DNA of 64,000 nucleotides, taken from the NCBI GenBank assembly GCA_028687915.1, contig JAQTZF010000001.1:620001-684000 (forward strand), given 5' to 3'. Below, piece after piece: positions 49,876-59,427 of the stretch. The stretch comes from Candidatus Daviesbacteria bacterium (GTDB taxonomy: Bacteria; Patescibacteria; Microgenomatia; Daviesbacterales; UBA10151). The position numbers were made by a program, and so were the translations under genes. The number at the start of each line of letters is the position of its first letter. The stretch's first letter is position 1. Under the pieces are notes generated by a model. That model was not told the origin of the DNA. It made no database searches and saw only the letters and a list, made by a program, of their open reading frames with translations.

Positions 49876-50247
49876 TTAGGTGGATTTTTTAGTAAGGTTG
49901 TAATTTATCGCAGTGTGAACTAAGTTTTTCAGCTCGTGTTCCTTGATCTTGTCATCTTTAAAATAGTCGGTGGTTCGCCACTTTTTGCCATTAAGCCCGT
50001 TGTTAAAGAGTTTATCAGGATCAGAAAGACTTGCTCCTTCCTGAAATGTTAGTTTTACCTTATCTTTACAGATAACTGCTAAACAGACTATGCCAGAGTG
50101 TGACCAGACAGGATTTCCCATCCATTTCCATTCTTCAATTATCTCTGGATCTGCCTCAAGGATAACTTTTCGAATATCAGCTAATGTCTGGCCCCGCCAA
50201 TCATTAAGTTCTGCAATTAGTTGATCAATTTTCTCGCTTGCATTCAT
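49876..50247 (-). CDS. DUF1801 family protein
   Basis: A 123-residue protein with the DUF1801 pattern: an opening helix (SEKIDQLIAELNDWRGQTLADIRKVILEADPEI), then EEWKWMGNPVWSHSGIVC, then KVKLTFQEGASLSDPDKLFN. This family has a small antiparallel fold of unknown function, sometimes linked to metal or oxidative stress. The start at 50247 begins the domain; 8 further codons are open upstream. Confidence 0.8.
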   Translation of the reverse strand: MNASEKIDQLIAELNDWRGQTLADIRKVILEADPEIIEEWKWMGNPVWSHSGIVCLAVICKDKVKLTFQEGASLSDPDKLFNNGLNGKKWRTTDYFKDDKIKEHELKNLVHTAINYNLTKKST

Positions 50248-50327
50248 TACCACTAAATTATACTGCAACATAAATAAAGGTGCTGGAATTTATTGATTTT
50301 GCGATTATATTATGAAATAGTTAAATT

Positions 50328-51242
50328 ATGAAAGAAAAGGGCTTTATTTTGCCCTATATTTTGGTTGTTATAGCTGTAATAATCACTGCAGGTGTAGCTT
50401 TATATATAAAAAATACTAGACAAATTCCATTTGTTACACAAAGAAATATGTTTACTCCATTGAGTGACGCTGAGGTACTGAATTGTAGTAAACCAATTCC
50501 AGGTTTACTATCTATAAGATTTAATTCTTCTGCTGATGCTAGTAGTGAAGCAGACTTCTATAAAGATATTTTGGTGAAAAAATATAACTTTCAAGAAAAT
50601 GATATTAATCCTGGTTTAAATGATTTATTACGAACTGAGCCATATCTTACTTCTTATTACTTTCTTATTGGCAATCAGGAAAAGATAGCGTCTAAATATA
50701 ATAGTGAATTAAAAGTTATTTCAGAGAAAGTATATGGAGACAGTAGGGTAATTTTTAGTGGTGGTTATAATAAAATTGATGCTTTGAGTGACGGTATGTT
50801 TGCTGTTAACTTAAAAGATAAATCTTATTTTGATGCTTTTTTAAAGGATTATCCCGAATTAACTCCTTTCCCATCTAATACATCTGTTAAATATTTCAGC
50901 AAAAGCAGAAAAGATGTTACTGTATCCACTTATTTTTTTACAATTAACGCTTTAAATAAGAGACTGGATTTTCTTCAAGAATTAAGTAAATACCCAGGGG
51001 TTAATTGGTATATTTCTTATGCTGGTGGTCCGAGTGATATTATTATTGAGTTTGCAAACAACTATAGTGAAGATGATGCAGTAAAAATATTAGCTAATCA
51101 AAATTATAATATTGCTAATAATTATCCGTGGCTTAAACTAAAAGTAAAACCTGGCGAGGAGGAGAAGTGGATAAACGAATTATCTAGATATGAAGGGGTT
51201 TTAAAAGTTGAAAAAGTAATTAGTGGATGCCCTATTCAATAG
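50328..51242 (+). CDS. single-pass membrane hypothetical protein
   Basis: A 304-residue protein with an N-terminal membrane anchor (about residues 7-24, ILPYILVVIAVIITAGVAL) and an extracytoplasmic body. The body has three repeating parts in which an acidic/aromatic strand alternates with short helices (for example SEADFYKDILVKKYNF and SEDDAVKILANQNYNI), suggesting ferredoxin-like or protease-inhibitor-like alpha/beta units. Cys occurs twice only (LNCSKPIPG and SGCPIQ), possibly a terminal disulfide. No known family was recognised. Confidence 0.5.
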   Translation: MKEKGFILPYILVVIAVIITAGVALYIKNTRQIPFVTQRNMFTPLSDAEVLNCSKPIPGLLSIRFNSSADASSEADFYKDILVKKYNFQENDINPGLNDLLRTEPYLTSYYFLIGNQEKIASKYNSELKVISEKVYGDSRVIFSGGYNKIDALSDGMFAVNLKDKSYFDAFLKDYPELTPFPSNTSVKYFSKSRKDVTVSTYFFTINALNKRLDFLQELSKYPGVNWYISYAGGPSDIIIEFANNYSEDDAVKILANQNYNIANNYPWLKLKVKPGEEEKWINELSRYEGVLKVEKVISGCPIQ

Positions 51243-51353
51243 CATCGATCTTTAAGTTCTAAGTGACCCGAACGCTAAACAGTTCGAACTTTCTCTAGCC
51301 TGGTTAGATCACCTTAGGCAAGTATATCAAACAACTAATGAGGAGAAAATGGA

Positions 51354-51803
51354 ATGAATAGCCTCCAAATCTCTCAACTTCATGATGAGAATACTTTTTA
51401 TCAATCTTTTGTTAAAGATCTAAATCATTGTCAAAAAGAAGTCATTATAGAAAGCCCTTATATCACAGCTGGACGAATGAATCTTTTTAGACCAATATTT
51501 CAAAAACTTCTTAAACGAGGAGTGAAAATCTATGTTTTTACCCGAGATCCTAAAGAACATGAAGAAGGTATGGAGCTACAGTCAGAAAGTGAAATCAGTA
51601 ATTTTGAACGTATGGGAGTGGAAGTTCTGCTTTGTATAGGAAATCATCATAGAAAACTAGCTATTTTAGATCGTAAGGTACTTTGGGAAGGCAGTTTGAA
51701 TATTTTATCCCAAGCTTACAGCAGAGAAATCATGAGAAGAATCGAGAATAAAGAAATAGCTATGCAAATGTTTGAATTTTTGAAACTGGAAAAGTTCCTT
51801 TAG
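51354..51803 (+). CDS. phospholipase D-like domain protein
   Basis: A 149-residue protein with one PLD-type HKD motif, HRKLAILD, followed by the usual GSLNILS. The N-terminal part (EVIIESPYITAGRM, VKIYVFTRDP) fits the first half of a PLD domain. A single HKD means it must dimerise to make an active site. Proteins of this size act as nucleases or as accessory subunits of helicase or restriction systems. It lies upstream of the restriction genes. GAGGAG precedes the ATG. Confidence 0.8.
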   Translation: MNSLQISQLHDENTFYQSFVKDLNHCQKEVIIESPYITAGRMNLFRPIFQKLLKRGVKIYVFTRDPKEHEEGMELQSESEISNFERMGVEVLLCIGNHHRKLAILDRKVLWEGSLNILSQAYSREIMRRIENKEIAMQMFEFLKLEKFL

Positions 51804-51831
51804 ATATACTATAAGGAAAGGAGGAATAAAG

Positions 51832-52080
51832 ATGATTAAAAATATGCTTTCAAAAGATTGGATCAAACAAAACGGAGAAAAATTGAAGAATGCTTACAGC
51901 TACGCTGTCGTTAATAATTTAAATGTTAAATCTAAGGAAGATGTTTTAAAGATTTTAAAAGCAACTGATTCTGAAAATGCTAATGAGGAATATGCCGAAG
52001 TCTTCTCAAAAGTTTTACAGTTGGTTGGGAAAACATTAAAAGAAACAATAGAAAAACGTGTGGATGAAGGTAAACTTTAA
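51832..52080 (+). CDS. small helical hypothetical protein
   Basis: An 82-residue charged, helical protein (VVNNLNVKSKEDVLKILKAT) with a strong ribosome binding site (AAAGGAGG). It follows the PLD-domain gene by 28 bases and overlaps the convergent XRE gene by 4 bases at the stop. No motif was recognised; it could be a partner of the PLD protein. Confidence 0.5.
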   Translation: MIKNMLSKDWIKQNGEKLKNAYSYAVVNNLNVKSKEDVLKILKATDSENANEEYAEVFSKVLQLVGKTLKETIEKRVDEGKL

Positions 52081-52295
52081 GCCTTTTTAATCAAGATTTT
52101 AAGCCCAAGAACTTTAAGCACTTTATTAAGCTTAGAAACAGAAGGATTAGCCTCTCCTCTTTCTATCATTGCATAAAAAGTTTCAGTTAATCCTGCTTGT
52201 TTTGCAACTTCAACCTGAGTTAACTTACTTTTTTCTCTGGCTTCGCGTATTTGAGCAACGATCTCTGGATCAAGTTTTTCTTTATTAGATTCCAT
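52077..52295 (-). CDS. XRE-family HTH regulator
   Basis: A 72-residue protein that is almost only an HTH_3 domain: IREAREKSKLTQVEVAKQAGLTETFYAMIERGEANPSVSKLNKVLKVLG. The recognition helix is about residues 40-50. Such small repressors often control toxin-antitoxin or restriction genes. It lies 69 bases before the end of the zinc-ribbon gene on the same strand, so it may regulate the defence cluster. Confidence 0.85.
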   Translation of the reverse strand: MESNKEKLDPEIVAQIREAREKSKLTQVEVAKQAGLTETFYAMIERGEANPSVSKLNKVLKVLGLKILIKKA

Positions 52296-52364
52296 AAATA
52301 TATTTATAGTATAGCATTTTTTGTTAAATAATTAAACTATGGGTCATATTTTTATTTAATGGGG

Positions 52365-53456
52365 TTATTTTTCTACTAACTTAGTTAAATCCTCCTCTCT
52401 TTCGTAAGCTTTTAATCTTCCGCTTAATATCCCAAGCCTACAAGATATCCCATCACTCATCAGCCTCCAATTAGTATCCTCAAGAACAAATTTAATAAGT
52501 TTCTTTAATGTATTGCTACTGTCATAATCACTACGACCCTCCTTTGAATCATTAACAGTAAAATCAATAATGACAAATTGACCTATCTCTGGTTTTCCAA
52601 ACTGAAGATCTACATATCTTTCTACCTCTATAGTTTTTTGAATTAAGTCTTTAAGTTGTAGAGCTTTAAGTGTTTTTAGCTGTCTAGCCTTTTGAATAAG
52701 AGGATCGTTATTTTTCTTCTGTTCCTCTTCTATCCATTTAAAAGATTCAGTAAAATGTTCCATATCCGCTACTGCTCTTGGGCCATTCTCATCGTTATAA
52801 CAAAAGAAGTCTTTATTCTCTTCAAAAATCTTTTTCTCCCAAGCATCTCTTTCTTCTCTTTCTTGCTTAGACTTTTTGAAATCATAAATTTCACTGTTGG
52901 TATATGAACAATTCGTACAAGTGTAAGTTGTTGTCAGAATACCTTTTTTGTTTTTATTTTTTCTATTTAATTGAGAGTTACATTCCGGACAAAGAGGTGG
53001 TTTATATACCCATTCTGTACCATCTTCATAAAAAGCCTGATTCTTTTTACATTTCGTACAGGTGAACATAAATAGAACCTGAGAATCATCATTTAATGTA
53101 TCCAAAAGGTCTTTTGAGGCGACTTTAGTGGGCGAACCACATTCTTTACAGAGAACATTCCGGGGAGGAATAGCTAAATCATACTTTTCTTGAAGTTTTC
53201 TATCGCTATCCATCCATTTTTTGATAGTTTCCGCCCGATGACTAAATTTCTCAGTTTTAAAGGCATTTGTAGCATAACTTGCAGCCCTATTTGACTGATC
53301 GTCAAATTGTTCTTGAGTCATATCTTTGAGTTGATCTCTTTTAGCGTCCAAACCTCTTCTAAGATCCCAATATAACTTCAAACTTTCAATAACAGTCTGA
53401 AGATCATAACGATATTTATAATACTCTTCATCTTTTAGAAACTTTTGTTCATCCAT
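52365..53456 (-). CDS. double zinc-ribbon protein divergent from hsdR
   Basis: A 363-residue soluble protein. The N-terminal 95 residues are helical and charged. Two zinc ribbons follow: Cys103/106 with Cys133/136, and Cys156/159 with Cys180/183. Then comes a coiled, Lys/Glu-rich stretch (KKSKQEREERDAWEKK) and a C-terminal alpha/beta part (FVIIDFTVNDSKEGRSDYDSSNT). I do not recognise a family. It is transcribed away from hsdR, with 67 bases between the two starts, so a shared control region is likely. It may be a nucleic-acid-binding accessory or a separate defence protein. Confidence 0.65.
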   Translation of the reverse strand: MDEQKFLKDEEYYKYRYDLQTVIESLKLYWDLRRGLDAKRDQLKDMTQEQFDDQSNRAASYATNAFKTEKFSHRAETIKKWMDSDRKLQEKYDLAIPPRNVLCKECGSPTKVASKDLLDTLNDDSQVLFMFTCTKCKKNQAFYEDGTEWVYKPPLCPECNSQLNRKNKNKKGILTTTYTCTNCSYTNSEIYDFKKSKQEREERDAWEKKIFEENKDFFCYNDENGPRAVADMEHFTESFKWIEEEQKKNNDPLIQKARQLKTLKALQLKDLIQKTIEVERYVDLQFGKPEIGQFVIIDFTVNDSKEGRSDYDSSNTLKKLIKFVLEDTNWRLMSDGISCRLGILSGRLKAYEREEDLTKLVEK

Positions 53457-53506
53457 ATAAATATTATTTTAAACCTTTTCTACTATCTTATAGCCTACTT
53501 TTTTGC

Positions 53507-53512
53507 TAAAAT
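53507..53512 (+). promoter_or_regulatory. -10 box of the hsd operon
   Basis: TAAAAT, 11 bases before the hsdR ATG at 53524; no convincing -35. It suggests a nearly leaderless operon transcript. Confidence 0.35.
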
Positions 53513-53523
53513 TGATCTTATCT

Positions 53524-56500
53524 ATGGCTTTCAACGAAAACACACGAGTTAAAATTCCTGCAATTCTACATCTATGTAGATTAGGTTATGGTTATATCTC
53601 TTTAACTAATACAAAAAGAGATGAGAGCTCTAATATATTTATAGATATATTTAATGATAGTATATCTAAAATTAATCCAGATATTGAACCGACTGAAATA
53701 AAAAAGTTATATGAAAATGTGCTTCTATCACTTGGAAATGAAGATTTGGGTAAATCTTTCTATGAATTACTTACCTCCACCTCAGGTTTAAAACTTATAG
53801 ATTTTAAAAACTTCGAGAAAAATACTTTTAATGTTGTTACAGAGTTGGCATTCAAAAATGGTGATGAAGAATTTCGGCCAGACATAACACTTTTAATAAA
53901 TGGTATGCCCCTCGCATTTATAGAAGTCAAAAAACCTAATAACAAAGAAGGGATATTGGCTGAGCGAGACAGAATAAATGTAAGGTTTAAAAATGAAAAA
54001 TTCCGTAAATTTATTAATATCTCCCAAATACTTGTATTCACAAATAATATGGAATACGACTCTGAATCAATTTACCCAATTCAAGGCGCTTTCTACTCAA
54101 CCACTTCGTATCAAAAAGCAGATTTTAATTGTTTTAGAGAAGAAAGTATTTCAGAGTTATCAAAGGTAGTACAACCAGTAAATGAAGATATAGAAAATTT
54201 TGTATTAAAAGATAATAACTTATCTTCGATAAAATTTTCTCCAGAATTCATTACTAATAAAGAATTAAATACACCTACGAATAGAATCCTAACATCTCTT
54301 TTTAGTAAAGATCGTTTAGCAATGCTACTTAAATATAGTATTGCTTACGTAATTAGTGAAAATGGACTTGAGAAACATATAATGCGATACCCTCAATTTT
54401 TCGCTACAAAAGCTATAGAAAATAAAATTAAACAAGGAGTTAAAAGAGGAATCATTTGGCATACTCAAGGAAGTGGAAAAACTGCACTAGCGTTTTATAA
54501 CGTTCAATATCTTACAGATTATTTCCAACAAAAAGATATTATCCCTAAATTTTATTTCATAGTTGATCGAATTGATTTGATGGATCAAGCAATGCGTGAA
54601 TTTTCAAGTCGTGGATTAATTGTTCATACAGTTAATTCAAAAGAAGAACTTGTTCAGGATTTTAAATCAAATAGAGCAATTAATAATCTGTCTGGAAAAA
54701 GAGAAATTACAGTAGTGAATATCCAGAAATTTAAAGACGAAGATGATGTTTTATCTACAAAGGATTACGACATTAATACTCAAAGAATTTATTTCTTGGA
54801 TGAAGTACATCGAAGTTACAATCCTTCAGGAAGTTTTCTAGCGAATCTAATAAACTCTGACCGAGAGGCAATACTAATAGGTTTGACTGGAACACCACTT
54901 ATAAATCAAGACAGACGATCAAGAGATATCTTTGGAGATTATATCCATAAGTATTATTACAACTCTTCAATCGCCGACGGATATACTTTGAAGTTAATTC
55001 GGGAAGGTATAGAGACAAGCTATAAATTATTGCTTGAGAAAGCTTTAAAAGAAGTGGAAATATTGAGGGGTGATGTCGATAGGCGTCAAGTTTATGCGCA
55101 TCCAAAATTTGTAGAGCCCATGCTTGAGTATATTATTCAAGATTTTACACAAAGCAGAATGCGATTTGGAGATAATTCGATTGGAGGTATGGTTGTATGT
55201 GATAGTTCAGAACAGGCCGAAGAAATGTACAGAATATTTAGTAGCAAATACGCCATAAAGAGTGATACAAATGAAACAAAGTTAACAGCTGCACTTATTC
55301 TTCATGATATTAATAACAAAGAGATAAGGAAGAAAGAAGTTGAGGATTTTAAAGTAGGGAAAATAGATTTTCTTTTTGTATACAATATGTTACTTACAGG
55401 CTTCGACTCTAAAAGACTTAAAAAGCTTTATATTGCCCGAATTATTAAAGATCATAATTTGTTACAAACACTAACAAGAGTAAATCGTCCCTACAAAGAA
55501 TTCAGATATGGGTATGTTGTAGATTTTGCTGACATTAGAAAAGAATTCGATGTTACAAATAAAGCCTATTTTGAAGAGCTACAACAGGAATTGGGAGATG
55601 AATTTAAAACATACTCAAGTCTTTTCAAATCCAAAGAAGAAATTGAAGAGGAAATACAGGAAATTAAAGATCAACTTTTCCACTTTGATCTGCAAAACGC
55701 AGAAATATTCTCACAGCAGATCACTCAAATTGAAGATCGAAAAAAAGTATTAGAAATTAAAAAAGCTTTAGAGAGTGCCAAAAATTTATACAATATAATT
55801 CGATTGTATGGACATTTTGAATTATTGGAGAAGATCGATTTCAAAAAGTTAAATGAATTATATAATGAGGCAGACCGACATCTTGAATTATTGAATTTAA
55901 AGGATTCCCTAGAAAATAGCGTAGATACCACTAATCTCCTGAACGTTGCATTAGAAAATGTATTATTCATGTTCCGTAAAGTTTCGGAGAACGAGTTAGT
56001 CATCGCGGACAAACTCAAAGATATTCTACGTAAAACGAGAGAGGCTTTAGCTAGCAACTTCGACCAAAAAGATCCTGAATTTATTTCTTTGTATGAAGAA
56101 CTTAAAAGATTATTTGATAAGAAAAATCTTGATGAAATTACTCAGGAAGAAATGAATCAAAATATAGATTCATTGCAACAAATCCTTGATAAAGTTACGG
56201 AACTTAATAGAAGAAATAATTTATTAAAGGCTAAGTACGAGAATGATTCTAAATACGCTCGTGTGCATAAGAGAATTTTAGAAAAAAATATTATTTCAAG
56301 AAGGGAACAAGATATTTACAGCACCCTTATAGATATAAAAAAGCAGGCCGATGAAAAAGTATTGATAAATACAAAGTTATTAAATAATGAGAGCTATTTC
56401 GATCAAATGATGACACCAATAGTTATTACTGGATTTGAGAATAATAAAATAAGTTTAGACCCTGAATCTGCACAATTTATCAATAATGCAGTAGTTGCTG

Positions 56501-56538
56501 AATATATAAATGAATTTCATGGAAAAAGAATATGGTAA
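53524..56538 (+). CDS. hsdR: type I restriction enzyme, R subunit
   Basis: A 1004-residue HsdR. The N-terminal PD-(D/E)XK nuclease is intact: Asp120 in RPDITLL and Glu134/Lys136 in FIEVKKP. The SF2 motor follows: Walker A QGSGKT (Lys319), DEVH box in FLDEVHRSY, GLTGTPL, and the late QTLTRVNRPY motif VI. A helical C-terminal domain for binding the modification subunits completes the chain. It translocates and cuts DNA lacking host methylation. The start at 53524 fits the ATGGC context and the -10 box; 7 upstream codons are open. It overlaps hsdM by 7 bases. Confidence 0.96.
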   Translation: MAFNENTRVKIPAILHLCRLGYGYISLTNTKRDESSNIFIDIFNDSISKINPDIEPTEIKKLYENVLLSLGNEDLGKSFYELLTSTSGLKLIDFKNFEKNTFNVVTELAFKNGDEEFRPDITLLINGMPLAFIEVKKPNNKEGILAERDRINVRFKNEKFRKFINISQILVFTNNMEYDSESIYPIQGAFYSTTSYQKADFNCFREESISELSKVVQPVNEDIENFVLKDNNLSSIKFSPEFITNKELNTPTNRILTSLFSKDRLAMLLKYSIAYVISENGLEKHIMRYPQFFATKAIENKIKQGVKRGIIWHTQGSGKTALAFYNVQYLTDYFQQKDIIPKFYFIVDRIDLMDQAMREFSSRGLIVHTVNSKEELVQDFKSNRAINNLSGKREITVVNIQKFKDEDDVLSTKDYDINTQRIYFLDEVHRSYNPSGSFLANLINSDREAILIGLTGTPLINQDRRSRDIFGDYIHKYYYNSSIADGYTLKLIREGIETSYKLLLEKALKEVEILRGDVDRRQVYAHPKFVEPMLEYIIQDFTQSRMRFGDNSIGGMVVCDSSEQAEEMYRIFSSKYAIKSDTNETKLTAALILHDINNKEIRKKEVEDFKVGKIDFLFVYNMLLTGFDSKRLKKLYIARIIKDHNLLQTLTRVNRPYKEFRYGYVVDFADIRKEFDVTNKAYFEELQQELGDEFKTYSSLFKSKEEIEEEIQEIKDQLFHFDLQNAEIFSQQITQIEDRKKVLEIKKALESAKNLYNIIRLYGHFELLEKIDFKKLNELYNEADRHLELLNLKDSLENSVDTTNLLNVALENVLFMFRKVSENELVIADKLKDILRKTREALASNFDQKDPEFISLYEELKRLFDKKNLDEITQEEMNQNIDSLQQILDKVTELNRRNNLLKAKYENDSKYARVHKRILEKNIISRREQDIYSTLIDIKKQADEKVLINTKLLNNESYFDQMMTPIVITGFENNKISLDPESAQFINNAVVAEYINEFHGKRIW

Positions 56539-58157
56539 CTCAAGATTTTAAACAACAAACTAAAAATCTCATTGATAATTTGAAAGGGGTTTGTAATTCA
56601 TATGGATTAGGTAATGACGGAAATGAGTTTAAAATAATCACTCAAGTATTTCTATATAAATTCATGAATGATAAATTCAGTTATGAAGTTAAAAGAATCG
56701 ATAGCAGATTAAGAAATGCTAATAATTGGGAGGAAGCTATCAGTAATTTTTCAGAAAAGGAATACCAGTTGCTTCTAATGAAGATGAGTCCTGATAGTGC
56801 AAAGCTAAAAAAAGAACATTTTTTATCCAATCTTCATAACAGACAAAATCAGGAAGAATTTGCAAAATTATTCGATGATACCTTAAGGGACATTGCAATA
56901 TTTAATAATGAAATCTTCTCTGTTAAGACTGGTACCGGATCCAAAATCAAGTTATTTGATGAACTTAGTCAATATATTACTGATAGTTCACAAAGAGACA
57001 ATTTTTGTAGAGCTCTTATAAATCAATTATTAAATTTTAGTTTTGAAAATATTTTTAATGAGAAATTCGACTTTTTCTCTACGATCTTTGAATATTTGAT
57101 AAAGGATTATAACAAGGATGGCGGAGGTAAATATGCTGAATATTATACGCCGCATGCAGTATCAAAAATAATGGCATCTATACTAGTAAATAAATCCGTA
57201 AGTAACGTAACTTGCTATGATCCTGCTGCAGGTTCAGGAACGCTTTTAATGAACTTAGCCCATGCTATTGGGGAGAATCGTTGCACACTTTATTCTCAAG
57301 ATATTTCTCAAAAATCGTCAAGCATGCTACGGCTTAATTTAATTTTAAATAACTTAGTACATTCAATACAAAATATAATTCAAGGTAATACTCTCACAAT
57401 CCCTTACCATCGTTCAGGAGATAAATTAATGAAGTTTGACTATATTGTTTCAAATCCTCCTTTCAAATTAGATTTTACTGAATTCCATGCCTCACTCGAT
57501 ACCAAACAAAATCATGAACGCTTTTTTGCAGGTATCCCAAAAATACCTCAAAAAGATATCGACAAAATGGCAATTTACCTTCTATTCATTCAACATATTA
57601 TTTTTTCCCTCTCGGAAAAAGGCAAAGCAGCAATCGTTGTCCCAACAGGATTTTTAACAGCACAAAGTGGAATTGAAATGAAAATAAGACAGAAGTTAAT
57701 AAACGAAAAAATGCTACGTGGAGTAATCTCGATGCCTAGTAATATATTTGCAACTACAGGAACAAATGTTTCAGTTTTATTTATAGACAAGACTAATAAG
57801 GATGGAGATATAGTGTTAATGGATGCTTCTAAATTAGGTACAACAATAAAAGAAGGTAAAAATCAAAAAACTTTACTCTCACCAGATGAAGAAAATTTAA
57901 TTACCCAAACTTTTAACGAGCAAGGGGCAAAAGATGGTTTTTCAGTTGTTGTGCCTTATAGGAAAATTATTGAGAAAAATTATTCATTTAGCGCTGGCCA
58001 ATATTTTGAAGTAAAAATCGAATATACAGATATAACCCAGAATGAATTTTTAGCTAAAATGAATGAGTTTAACGATAATATCGATAGATTATTTACTAAA
58101 TCTAAAGAACTTGATATTAAAATTAAAAATCAAATTAAAGACTTAAAATATGGTTAG
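56532..58157 (+). CDS. hsdM: type I restriction-modification, M subunit
   Basis: A 541-residue N6-adenine methyltransferase. An N-terminal helical domain (about residues 1-160) precedes the catalytic fold: YYTPHAVSKIMASIL, SAM-binding DPAAGSG (residues 230-236) and the catalytic NPPF (308-311). A C-terminal helix allows HsdS contact. With HsdS it forms the methylase that marks self DNA; HsdR joins it for cutting. It overlaps hsdR by 7 bases and hsdS by 8 bases, giving translational coupling. Confidence 0.96.
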   Translation: MVTQDFKQQTKNLIDNLKGVCNSYGLGNDGNEFKIITQVFLYKFMNDKFSYEVKRIDSRLRNANNWEEAISNFSEKEYQLLLMKMSPDSAKLKKEHFLSNLHNRQNQEEFAKLFDDTLRDIAIFNNEIFSVKTGTGSKIKLFDELSQYITDSSQRDNFCRALINQLLNFSFENIFNEKFDFFSTIFEYLIKDYNKDGGGKYAEYYTPHAVSKIMASILVNKSVSNVTCYDPAAGSGTLLMNLAHAIGENRCTLYSQDISQKSSSMLRLNLILNNLVHSIQNIIQGNTLTIPYHRSGDKLMKFDYIVSNPPFKLDFTEFHASLDTKQNHERFFAGIPKIPQKDIDKMAIYLLFIQHIIFSLSEKGKAAIVVPTGFLTAQSGIEMKIRQKLINEKMLRGVISMPSNIFATTGTNVSVLFIDKTNKDGDIVLMDASKLGTTIKEGKNQKTLLSPDEENLITQTFNEQGAKDGFSVVVPYRKIIEKNYSFSAGQYFEVKIEYTDITQNEFLAKMNEFNDNIDRLFTKSKELDIKIKNQIKDLKYG

Positions 58158-59397
58158 TAAAACAGTTGTAATAAATGATGTTTGTGATTTTGTGGGAGGT
58201 AGTCAGCCTCCTAAGAGTGTTTTTGCAAATGCGCCCAAAAATGGTTTTATTCGATTGATACAAACTCGTGATTATAAAACTGACAATTATTTAACATTTA
58301 TTCCACAAGAGTTTGCAAAAAGGAAATGTGAAAAAGATGACATTATTATTGGAAGATATGGCCCTCCAGTTTTTCAAATTTTTAGGGGTTTAGAGGGAGC
58401 GTATAATGTTGCGCTTATGAAAGCCGTTCCTAAACCAAATATTCTTAATGATTACCTTTATTATTTATTAAATCAAAAAGCTATTTTTAAATATGTAGAT
58501 GCTTTATCTAAACGCACCGGAGGACAGACAGGAGTAGATTTAGATTCGTTGAATCAATATCCAATATTATTGCCTGAGATTAAATACCAGAAGCTAGTAA
58601 TAGAGGTATTAAAATCTTTAGATGACAAAATTGAAATTAATAATCAATTAAACGAAAAATTGGAAGAAATGACAAAGTTAATATTCGAATACTGGTTTAT
58701 GCAATATGATTTCCCTGATTCAAATAATAATCCTTATAAAAGCTCTGGCGGCGAACTTGTGTGGAATGAAGATTTAGGAAGAAAAATACCAGCCGGATGG
58801 GCTGTAGATGTGCTTGGTCCACATATAAAAATTAATCGGGGAATTTCATACAAAAGTTCCGACTTAAAGGATAAGGGTACTCCCATGATTAACCTAAATT
58901 CTTTCCACTTAAATGGCAATTATAAAATCGAGGGTATAAAATATTTCTCAGGAAATTTAAATATTAATAAAGAAATCAAATCAGGTGATTTAATAGTTGC
59001 AACAACCGATGTTACTAGGAACGCTTATATAATTGGTAAATCATTTATTCTGCCCGATTTATTTGAAGAAACTGTCGTAGCATCCTGTGATATAGCTCAA
59101 GTTGAGGTAGATGAAAAATTAGATAAATTTTATTTAGAAATGTTATTTAATTCTGATAATTATCATAGATATATTAAAGGGTTCGCAAGCGGAACATTGG
59201 TCCTTCATTTAGATACAAATGGTATTGAATGGTATAAATGCGTTATTCCTCCTAAAGGAATACTTGAAAAATTCAATAAACTTAAAACCCAAATCCAAAA
59301 TAAAAGAGATCTTATATTAAAAGAGAATCTAGTGCTTTCTAATTTAAGAGATTGGTTACTACCTTTACTTATGACTGGTCAAGTAAGTGTAGGCTGA
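58150..59397 (+). CDS. hsdS: type I restriction-modification, specificity subunit
   Basis: A 415-residue HsdS with two target-recognition domains. The first spans about residues 5-150, the first conserved helical spacer about 155-200 (LKSLDDKIEINNQLNEKLEEM...FEYWFMQY), the second domain about 215-365 and the second spacer the last 50 residues (KLKTQIQNKRDLILKENLVLSNLRDWLLPLLMTGQV). Both halves are complete, so the target should be bipartite. No second or silent hsdS copy was seen nearby. Confidence 0.95.
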   Translation: MVSKTVVINDVCDFVGGSQPPKSVFANAPKNGFIRLIQTRDYKTDNYLTFIPQEFAKRKCEKDDIIIGRYGPPVFQIFRGLEGAYNVALMKAVPKPNILNDYLYYLLNQKAIFKYVDALSKRTGGQTGVDLDSLNQYPILLPEIKYQKLVIEVLKSLDDKIEINNQLNEKLEEMTKLIFEYWFMQYDFPDSNNNPYKSSGGELVWNEDLGRKIPAGWAVDVLGPHIKINRGISYKSSDLKDKGTPMINLNSFHLNGNYKIEGIKYFSGNLNINKEIKSGDLIVATTDVTRNAYIIGKSFILPDLFEETVVASCDIAQVEVDEKLDKFYLEMLFNSDNYHRYIKGFASGTLVLHLDTNGIEWYKCVIPPKGILEKFNKLKTQIQNKRDLILKENLVLSNLRDWLLPLLMTGQVSVG

Positions 59398-59427
59398 ATA
59401 AAAGTTTGAAATGAAAAAGTTATTATT

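Noticed and set aside
51269..51286. CGAAC-N8-GTTCG as a Bacillus-type SOS box
   Set aside because: The Bacillus box has a 4-base gap. The lexA, uvrA and uvrB promoters here share a different motif.
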